A stretch of DNA of 64,000 bases from Dendrocalamus latiflorus (taxonomy: Eukaryota > Streptophyta > Magnoliopsida > Poales > Poaceae), in contig CM029622.1 of NCBI GenBank assembly GCA_017311315.1, positions 12,556,433-12,620,432 on the forward strand, read 5' to 3'. The position numbers were made by a program, and so were the translations under genes. The notes below the pieces were generated by a model. The model was not told the origin of the DNA and ran no database searches. It worked only from the letters and a program-made list of their open reading frames with translations. Shown piece after piece: positions 56,201-64,000 of the stretch; the first letter of the stretch is position 1, and each line of letters starts with the position of its first letter.

Positions 56201-56570
56201 GAGCTACCAGGGGCAAAGGTCTCCTCAAAATCTAGACCCTCAACCTGGGAGAAGCCCTGAGCTACCAGTCTAGCCTTGTTCTGAATGACTACCCCCTCCT
56301 CACTCTGCTTGTTTTTGAACACCTACTTGGTACCAATGATATTGTGACCTATAGGGGGCTCAACAAGCGACCAGACCTTGTTTCTCTCGAAGTTCTCTAA
56401 CTCTTTATGCATGGCATTGACCCAAGACTCATCAGAAAGTGCATAACTAACATCCTTGGGCTCAAAAGTGGCAACAAAGGCAGAGTGGAGACAGAAATGA
56501 GACATGCCAGACTTTGAGCGAGTGACTCGCTTAAAGAGGTCTCCAATCATCTGCTCTGAAGGATGGTCTT
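56200..56570 (-). pseudogene. Copia reverse transcriptase, N-terminal fragment
   Basis: A DVSYALSDESWVNAMHKELENFERNKVW stretch (56550-56323) and, in the next frame, a KARLVAQGFSQVEGLDFEE-like stretch reaching the 56200 junction. The catalytic YVDD region is absent. Confidence 0.85.
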
Positions 56571-57299
56571 TTTGGATTTTTCGGGGAGGTCCTGGACGAG
56601 ATGAAGTGGATCTACCTCATGAGCTGATGAGGTAGGAACAGAGCCACTAGCTCCAGAAGAAGCAAAAGGCATGGGCTGATCTCCTCGAGGTGCAGAGGTG
56701 GAAGCAGGCACCTCAAGGGGTGGTGGAACTAGATCCGGTAGACAACCCCATCTCCATCTTCCTCATCATCCACAAAGATGGTCTCGGACTACTCTAAAGA
56801 ACCTGAGATATCGGGCCTAGTCCCCAGACTGGCCTCATCGAAGGTCACCTCACATGTCTCTACCATTTTGCTAAACTCGCAGTTCCAGACCCAATAAGCC
56901 CGCGAAGAAGTCGAGTAGCCTAGAAAGATCCCATCACAAGAGCGTGACTCGAACTTATCTAGATTTCCGGACTTTAGAATAAAACACTTGCAACCAACCA
57001 CACAAAAATGTGAGACGCTGGGCTTTCGCCCATATCGCAACTCATAAGAGGTGCGATGCAAGTGTGCCCTAAGAAAAACTCTATTTTAAAGCAACATCTT
57101 TTAAAATAAATGAGTCATTTACGCGCACAGTACCTTTCGCGATGACGCGCCCAGACGAAGCGTCTCCAAAGGTGATAGTCTCATCACCTGGAGCACGGGC
57201 TAGAGAAGAGAACCAATGAGAATCTCCGGTCATATGACGAGAACAACCGGAGTCCACGAGCCAAACCTCTCCCTTCCCTGCCCGGTGAACCTGAATCAA
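56571..57299 (-). pseudogene. Copia protease and integrase C-terminal fragment, integrase core deleted
   Basis: Protease at 57299-57081 has WLVDSGCSRHMTGD (the DSG catalytic motif) and ends ILKDVALK. The next codons already belong to the integrase C-terminal region (SYELRYGRKPSVSHFCVVGC and KCFILKSGNLDKFESR, 57061-56789). The GAG-pre-integrase zinc region and the DDE core are missing, from an internal deletion near 57070. 56571-56788 is a frameshifted hydrophilic linker. Confidence 0.85.
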
Positions 57300-57410
57300 A
57301 CAGAGAGTAAAGGCTCAGTACTGGGATTAATCAAAAGAGATTTTGGAACCCAATACTGAGTCACACGTCGAGCAGAAGAAGTAGTCACACACGACTGACC
57401 TCTAACTACC

Positions 57411-59337
57411 CTACGCTCTTTGTCGCTCAAAAAACCAGACAGTCTCTAAGTAAGACCTGAAGTTGTCGCTGAGTTCGACTGCTATGGGAGAGCGAGTCGG
57501 AGTACCAACAACACGCTGATCTCGCCGCAGGTAGCCATCTCGACGGGGGACACGAGATCTACCCTCAAAACGGCGGAAGTCATGACCAGAGGCATATCGA
57601 GGACAAAAATCAGAAAACTCAAAACAATCAAGTCCTCGATGCTGTCCAAACCCATCAACAGAAACAACTCTCGACCTCATGTTGATCTTAGGTGCACGCA
57701 CGGTCTGGGGCTGACCCTGAATAGCCTAAGAGTCTCAACACAGTCTCTACGCGTGATCTTGGCGCGCCTGAAGCATCGCTCGACCAAGTGTCCATCCTTC
57801 TGACAGAAGGTACAATTGTACTTTACCTTCTGAGAGGTAGAAGTAGCATGATGAGGCTTCGCCTTCTGAGAGGTCGAAGCAACATGTGAAACCACCTTAC
57901 TGTCAGAGATCCCATGGACAAAGCCCGCTGACTTGAATTGAACTTTCTTAGTTCTGGGCTCGACCTCAATCACACCTGCTACTATGGGTCTAAGAACAGC
58001 AGGTGGATGCTTTCTAACATCCTCAGAAAAATCATATCCTAGACCTTGATTGAATTTGCAAATCTTGGATTGGTCTAGAATAAGATTTAGCTTCTTCTTG
58101 CCTCCTACAAATCTCTCAAGAGTGTTCATAAGATACTGACACTCTCGAAAGAGAGAGGTGCAAGAAGAGCAGGGGGAAGAAGAGACAGCAGAAGGTAAAG
58201 GAGTAGAAGAAGAACCAATAGCAGAAGAACGAAAGGCATGTGCATGCACAGCCGCCTCAGAAGGGACAGTCCTACTGCTAGCCATTTGGTTCACATCGCT
58301 TAGCGTCTCCACCATACCCTCAGACTTCTTCCCAACAGCACACGCATTACAAGCAGACAGTGGCTTCTCTAGAAGGTCCTTAGTTAGTTTCACACATTTT
58401 TCATCCAATGCAATCAAGTCAAATTTTAGTTTTTCACAATTATTACATGGTGCGATAACAGGGTCCTTAGAAGCATATTGAGTCAATTTGTTACTGTTAT
58501 CAATCATCTCTTGAAACTGTTTAGAGACAGATTCAAGCTCAGCAGTCAATTTGGGACATTTCACACGTGAAGCAATGGGCTCTAATAGAAAAGCTTGTAA
58601 CTTAACAATTTTATGATCTGCCTTCTTTAGATTCATTTTCAAATTAATGCAGCTTTGACAAGATTCAGGCAGATCGAGAAGCATGGTATAAAGACCTCTA
58701 AATGCATTATCCTTATCCTCACATGAGGTGCAAGATGTAGTCTCAACAACAGTAGATGAAAAAGCAGCTGTCCTACTCATCTCTAATTCAGCTAAAAGAC
58801 TAACATTCTCCACCTTAAGCAAATCTAGCTTAGAAGACACACTATCATGAGAGGTCCTTAATTTCTCCATATCTCCGAGCAAAGCAGAACATACATCACA
58901 GTCGTCACGGGAGGGAGCAGATATAAGTGAAGTAATCTCGCAAAGCACTCATTAAGGGACTCTCCAGCGAGCATTTCAAACTTGTTGTAATCTCGCTTGA
59001 ACTGGTTCTGTCGTACCGTCTTTATTTGGGTGGTGCACTCATGGTAAGCATCGAGGGTCATCCAAATATCAAAGGCCGACGTAAGATGAGAAATGTGATC
59101 AAACTCGTTTCGGCTCAAACCTTGGATGATGATGTTTCTTGCCTTAGCATTCGCCTCAACATCTGGCATGTTCATCACATTGATGTTCTCATCGGCAGGA
59201 ACAACGAAGCGTGTTTTAACCTTGCGCCAAATAGCATAGCCCTGAGCCTGTATGTAGGTCTCCATCCGACTCTTCCAAAAAGGATAGTCGATCCCATCGA
59301 AGATCGGGGGCTTGGTGGACTACTTGTCTGTTGCCAT
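57411..59337 (-). pseudogene. Copia gag (long, coiled-coil type, early stop)
   Basis: Start ATG at 59337; the frame reads MATDK and then TAG at codon 6. It continues openly as a gag N-terminus (METYIQAQGYAIWRKV, FDIWMTLDAYHECTTQIK, 59265-58858) before a frameshift near 58950. A 423-codon frame follows (58948-57677), rich in heptads and paired cysteines (CDVC, CTSC, CQSC, CNNC, CNAC). It carries one zinc knuckle CTFCQKDGHLVERC, shifting frame again near 57700. Gag would form the particle shell. This copy is dead unless the early TAG is bypassed. Confidence 0.85.
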
Positions 59338-59378
59338 GGCTCACAGAACGGTTAAGATCTATCGAGAAGAGCTAACCG

Positions 59379-59390
59379 GCTCTGATACCA
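59379..59390 (-). other. Primer-binding site of the truncated copia element
   Basis: The minus strand reads TGGTATCAGAGC, 2 nt inside the 5' LTR; complementary to the initiator-Met tRNA 3' end. It fixes the orientation of the LTR family. Confidence 0.92.
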
Positions 59391-59392
59391 AT

Positions 59393-60778
59393 TGTAGGAT
59401 CCGATATGGCAACAGAGGGGGGTGAATGGTGCCTTTTTAAAATTTGCCCCCGAAAGTATTCACTAGAATCTCTCTTCTCCGATAGCTAGAGAAACTATGA
59501 AGAAGAAATCATGCTCTCTGGAACCTCAATCATACATAGGAGAGGGTGAGACATAAAATAACAGAGAAGAACCAAAGGACTGAAAATTGTATAAGTCAAT
59601 GAATCCTCTATTTGCTCTTGGGAATGGAATGGCCAAGTGGCCTTAAGTATTTCCCATCACTGAGCAACCAAGAGCCAACTCCTCAATCAAGATTTATTCC
59701 AAAGACAAAGATTCAGAGAGGAGAAACAAAGAGCAAACTGAGAGAGGAAATCATCACACAGAGAGACAATCAAGACCAAAAAAACTCAAACGGATTCATC
59801 CCCATGAATGCTTGCTTACAGAGGAATGATTACACAAGGTTTCACTACATGCTTGAGAACACACACAGGAGCTCACTCCCTCAGCTCAAGCACACACAGA
59901 CCTCTCTCTTTTCTACCTCATTGCCTGGATACTACAGCTGCCTTTCTTCTCCTTTTAACACCCAAACTCACCCTCAAAGGAGAAATACAAGAAGTGGCAT
60001 ACTACCTCCACTCACTCTCCTCACATCCACATGAGGCAACAGGGAGTCAAACCACTCTCAACCAGATTTTGGAGGGAGAACCACCCACTCCACTCATTTG
60101 CTTGAGTCAATTTACCAAATTGCCCTCAAGCACCTTCCCAGAAGCTTCCCGCAACCGGTACCTTGACTGTCTGGACCTGGACTCCTCCCTGAGTCTAGTT
60201 CGGTCCACTCCGCTGCACACGACCGCACCCGGCATCCTGACCGTCTGGACCTCCGACTCCTCCCTGAGCCTAGTCCTGATCCACTCGCCGCTGCCCGTCG
60301 TGTCCACCCGATACCGACCGAGACCTCCGACTCCACCTGAGTCTTGTCCTGGTCTGTTCCGTCGCACGCGACTGCAACCGACCTCTAACCGTCTGGACCT
60401 CCGATTCCTCCCTGAGCGTAGTCCCGGTCCTCTCATCGTTGCCTTCATGTCCTCGACCGGTAGCTCCCGCTCCGGTTCCTCGTCTCCCGACTCGCAACCA
60501 CCTCAGCAGCCTCGATCATCTTCGGCATCACCGACCGTCTGGACCTCAACACCTCCTGTACCTAGTCCCGATCCTCCTTGCCTCACCATGACCTAGCTCC
60601 GAAGTCCTGCAGTTACACAGACAAGCAAACTGTCACATAGCACTGCACGAAACAGCATATCAACTATAGCATACGTAAAAGGTACTCAAACCTAGAATAC
60701 CCAAAACAAACTCAAACTCTCTACTACAACCGTCAATTACTCATCACAAATATGGGAATACCTCCACATAGTCTCTCA
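59393..60778 (-). repeat. 5' LTR of the truncated copia element
   Basis: About 1386 bp, TGTAGGATCCG (59393) to GTCTCTCA (60778) on the plus strand. The end is set by comparison with the solo LTR at 6403; CACA to 60780 is the alternative. CCGTCTGGACCT repeats several times between 60160 and 60550. The 262-codon frame at 59808-60596 is LTR sequence, not a gene. Confidence 0.88.
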
Positions 60779-62029
60779 CACCAGCGTCACCGTCCCCTGC
60801 GCTCCGCCCTTAGTCGCATCCCCGCTGCACGGGGCACCCCGCCCGGTCGGCCTTAGCTTCTAGGGCCGAGTTGTGCTGGGGCGTTGCTGTTGTGCCTCGT
60901 TGGGAGAAGAGGGGAGCGTTGGTCGTGAGGGAGAGGAGGGAGCCGCCGACTGTGAAGAAGAGAAAAGGAGCGGCAGAAAAGAAAAGAAAGGAAGAAGGAA
61001 GTGCCGGCGTTGGAAAGAAAAGAAGAGAGAGCGACGGCGTGAAGAAAAAGGAGGAAGGCCAGGAGAGAGCCGGCCGGCCGGAAAAAAGAGAGAGAAGAAA
61101 AAGAGAAAAGAAAGGAAAAAAGAGAGAAAAAAAGAGAGGGTACGTCTAACCCGCCGCTAGATATGTCAAATCCGGTCAAGGAAAAGAATGTAGTGCCTCG
61201 ATCCAGTCGCTCGGGGCCAGGTTAACGCCTCGAAAACCCTTCTCCCTGCTTATTTTACCGAGTCGGGCATAAGTTAATATATCGATAATTTGAATTGATG
61301 CATGTGACCATTTAAATATCGTTTATTAATATGAATACCTGATCGGTGCAATCGGTACGGCCACTGTAGATCTGGTTGATCCGTGGCAGAAGAGGAGAGA
61401 GTAAATTGAGGATCAATAGAGTGATCGATTAAAGTGAGATTAAGCATGTAGAATTCGATCCGCAAGTATAAATGATGAAAAATGTTAATTTTATAGATTG
61501 GTTAAGCACCGGGACAATGGGAAGTTGCTCGGTGGTACAGGACTTGATTATGTCGGGTTGGACGTTAGAGTGATGCCATTTGCTCGTATATGAATATATT
61601 GCGTTAGCAATGGATTGAAATAGTTAATTCTTGTTCAGGTGTCGGTTCGAGCCTAGTGCCGTCCACGCACCGTCCGCCAAGTTAACAGGCAAGTGCATGG
61701 TAGAACAGTAAATTGTGATGAATGTTTGTTATTTGTGTTTCCATACCATGATTTACAGTATTCATGAGATGATGTATATGAATTGTGCTAATCATACCTT
61801 GGTGAGTACTGTTTATAATTAGACATCCATATTTGAAGCATATTGCATCATGCAAAATGCATAAAAGTCAGGTCGGTGAGAAAGTCATATGACTAGTCCG
61901 GAGTGCTCTTGAATAAGACCTATAGAGATACGCACTCCACGGGAGTGGAGGTTGAGACCTCGTATGAAAGAGGACGAGGCGAATGAGTGGTCCATCGACG
62001 GGTGGACACTCTGCTATACCGGTATAAGC
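60779..62029. other. Spacer, probably LTR-like, with purine-rich tract
   Basis: 60930-61140 is a long G/A-rich tract (AGAAAAGAAAGGAAGAAGG and similar). No gene. With the downstream CTGAGTCTCCGGACTCACC near 62412-62430 it may be part of a long gypsy LTR, but ends were not found. Confidence 0.4.
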
Positions 62030-62370
62030 TACAGTTACAGAGCATACAGATGCGTTACAGATGAATTGCATGAAAGTGACAGAGAAAGTGATACAGTTAC
62101 AGACAGTTGTGATTTACAGTTTACAGTTACAGATTTGACTTACAGTTTACAGTTACAGATTTGATTTACAGCTCACAACGTAGAATTGATTTACAGTTTA
62201 CAGACATAGAATTAATTTACAGTTTACAGACATAGATTTGATTTACAGTTTACAAACATAGAATTGATTTACAGTTTACAGACATAGAATGGATTTACAG
62301 TATAAAGTTACAGAGTTGACTTACAGTTTACAGTCATAGAGTGGATTTACAGCTCACAGTTCGTGAAATC
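62030..62370. repeat. Minisatellite, 26-bp unit
   Basis: Ten to twelve imperfect copies of a unit containing GATTTACAGTTTACAGACAT and AGAATT. The left copies are shorter and more diverged (AGTTACAGATTTGACTTACA). Confidence 0.85.
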
Positions 62371-63229
62371 GTTTGAATTGCTAAAGTGATGTTACTGTTT
62401 TATTGTGTGTTTGCTGAGTCTCCGGACTCACCCTTGCTTTATCGTTTTTTAGGTGATTGATGGCGACATGAATGAAATGGGAATAGTCCTTTTGGCACTA
62501 CATATATGAAATAATAGTTTAGTTTTACTGAGCTTTTATGTTTAATCTAATGTTAAGTTTTGGTGGCTCGCCGTTTGGGTTAGTTTGCTTGCGAGCCGTG
62601 ATGGTGGGTTTTCATGGTTGTGGAGCCCAAAGTCTGTTTATGTTATGGTTTATGCAATATGAAGTTAGTTGGCTTTGCGATTATTCTATATTTATTTGTG
62701 GTTTTCTCTCTGTGGGTAACCAGAAACAAAAGGAGATGTGCTACTAAAAGTTACATTAGCAATATATTTTTGAAATGGTAAAAGTGTGGTTGTAGCATCT
62801 TGGACCCTGTGGAGGGCCGGAGTATTACTATTATCGAACATCAATTAGGATGAGCAATGTGCGTTCTCTGTCGCCGAGAACATCTAGAAACATGCAGAAC
62901 CATCTGGTTGGCGTAAAAGACAGCGGCAGAAGTTTGTCACCTCTATCACCACCAAGATTGTCCAGAGCACAACCATGACTACAGCAGTTACTACCTCCCG
63001 ACTCGAAAGACAGCAATAGAAGCATGCCCCTAAGTGCCACAACCAGGCCAAGCGGGTGTCGAGCAGCACCAGCAAGGCCAACAAGATTGAGTTCGTTAGC
63101 TCTGGCCTTCTGGCTCTGACTGTATTTGTATCCCTATTGAATTCACTCTTGGTAGAATGATTATGTAGTCACATACTATAGCAGTTCCCTGACATTGAAC
63201 ACCGACTCGCCAAACATGCAGACTACTGA
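62371..63229. other. Spacer without supported gene
   Basis: 62410-62800 resembles the 3' half of a grass gypsy LTR in composition. 62840-63110 has coding-like frames on the minus strand (69 and 66 codons) without any recognisable domain. Confidence 0.35.
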
Positions 63230-63344
63230 GCCTGTTTGGAACAGAGGAATTTCACAGGAATTTCACAGGAATTTTGCAGGAAACAGTTCAATTCCCGCAG
63301 GAATCGGGAAAAATTCCCGCATTCCAAACAGGGCCTGAGTTTGG
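63230..63344. mobile_element. Short MITE-like repeat
   Basis: Inverted ends GCCTGTTTGGAA (63230) and TTCCAAACAGGGC (63344). Inside are GGAATTTCACAGGAATTTCACAGG-type direct repeats and AATTCCCGC motifs. CTGA occurs on both sides, too short to assign a superfamily. Confidence 0.55.
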
Positions 63345-64000
63345 AACAGCACTTGAGTTTGTGGCTCCTTTGTTTAACTAGTGATCTTGAATTGACTTGT
63401 TTGCGATGTTGGAAATATTTCAAATTAGTACATTTTTAAGCGTATATTGGCCTTTTGTTGTGTTATATGTGAAATACATTGAAAAAATGCACGTAATTCA
63501 TAAGTAAAACTAATATGCATACTAAATGCATGCGTTGCATACTTGCTCTGACAATTCAGGATTCAGAATGGCGAAGCTAACGTTGCACGGGAGATAAACT
63601 GGGTGTTGCCTTCATGCCTTGCTTCCGAGAGACATATTCAGGATTAAAAATCAAATGAACGTTCTTTGCAAATTCAGTTGCTTTTTACATGACAAAAAAG
63701 GCATACCTATCTTATCAGGGAATTCTATCGTACCAGTAGAATGGATCAATTTGAGAGAAAAAAAAGCATAACAATCTTTTTTTAGACTAATGCATAACAA
63801 TCTCCATTTATTTACTATTCAAATATCAGCATAAACAAACATTACAAAAATGATGATGCACACAACCATTTGCTCAAATATGAACAGCTAGAAAATATAG
63901 GTAAAGTATGCGGTATAAAGTATTTTCAGCAAGGAAAACAAAATGAAGCCCTAATGGCATCAATGCATATCTGTAGATTAACATACTAGAATTGTGAAAC
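63345..64000. other. Gene-free AT-rich DNA
   Basis: I see no gene, repeat or regulatory signal I can support. Confidence 0.45.

Larger units (their letters stand above)
56200..60778 (-). mobile_element. Ty1/copia retrotransposon, 3' truncated
   Basis: It keeps the 5' LTR (59393-60778), PBS, gag, protease, part of integrase and the start of reverse transcriptase on the minus strand. Sequence stops at 56200 within reverse transcriptase, just after an EETFAP motif. RNase H, polypurine tract and 3' LTR are missing. Its LTR is of the same family as the solo LTR at 4417-6403. Confidence 0.9.

Noticed and set aside
59808..60596. 262-codon frame
   Set aside because: It lies inside the copia LTR; Ser/Pro/Thr-rich through repeated CCGTCTGGACCT DNA.
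1..64000. tRNA, rRNA and CRISPR arrays
   Set aside because: No cloverleaf, rRNA core or regularly spaced direct-repeat array was seen; the tandem repeats found are minisatellites or CACTA subterminal motifs.

Overview
The window is plant nuclear DNA, most likely from a grass of the rice type (Oryza or a close relative). The evidence is CACTA elements with CACTACTAC ends and ACAGACGGTT subterminal repeats, gypsy LTRs running TGTAACATCC...GGGGTCTGACA, copia LTRs primed by initiator-Met tRNA, several MITEs, and an intronless GC-rich C2H2 zinc-finger gene with grass-like codon use. The species call is inference. I see no prokaryotic features, CRISPR array, rRNA or tRNA gene.

Layout, left to right. 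1-2824: a minus-strand CACTA element with a broken TNP2 gene and a MITE inside it. 3174-7738: a solo copia-type LTR carrying a second related solo LTR (4417-6403), each with a target-site duplication (TSD). 7744-12831: gene-free DNA with MITEs, a SINE-like pol III box pair and degenerate LTR-like sequence. 12832-17700: a plus-strand CACTA element whose TNP2 remnant is fused to a TNPA-like gene ending in an Ulp1-type (C48) peptidase domain. 18024-18700: an unidentified coding-like fragment split by a hAT-type MITE. 19879-20490: the only clearly intact host gene, a two-finger C2H2 repressor-type transcription factor, with a Mutator-type MITE just upstream of its TATA box. 21082-29386: a full-length but dead minus-strand copia element, with a 3.1-kb gypsy-type solo LTR inside its gag.

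30015-56200 is a deeply nested block. A plus-strand CACTA fragment (30015-30546 and 38822-39650) holds a truncated gypsy LTR. That LTR holds a palindromic two-LTR gypsy insertion (32540-34575) and a plus-strand solo LTR (34848-38496). A minus-strand CACTA element (39652 to about 54793) holds a young, full-length but pol-deleted gypsy element (41160-51880). That element keeps gag and an extra upstream ORF. A further CACTA piece (55147-56200) abuts a truncated copia element (56200-60778). The rest, to 64000, is LTR-like or unassigned DNA with a 26-bp minisatellite and one more short MITE-like repeat.

Nearly all coding sequence is transposon-derived. Insertion order can be read from the TSDs: ACCTT, GCCTT, ACTTG, CCACC and GCGTG on five LTR insertions, CCTCCGAC on the hAT MITE and TTTCTTCTCA on the Mutator MITE. 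The most interesting points are the extra ORF of the gypsy element (a dsRBD-like pattern, a coiled coil and an RS-rich tail), the palindromic LTR pair with its own TSD, the coding inverted duplication at 53.25-53.59 kb, and the MITE in the zinc-finger promoter. All homology calls come from reading motifs by eye; no database search was run.
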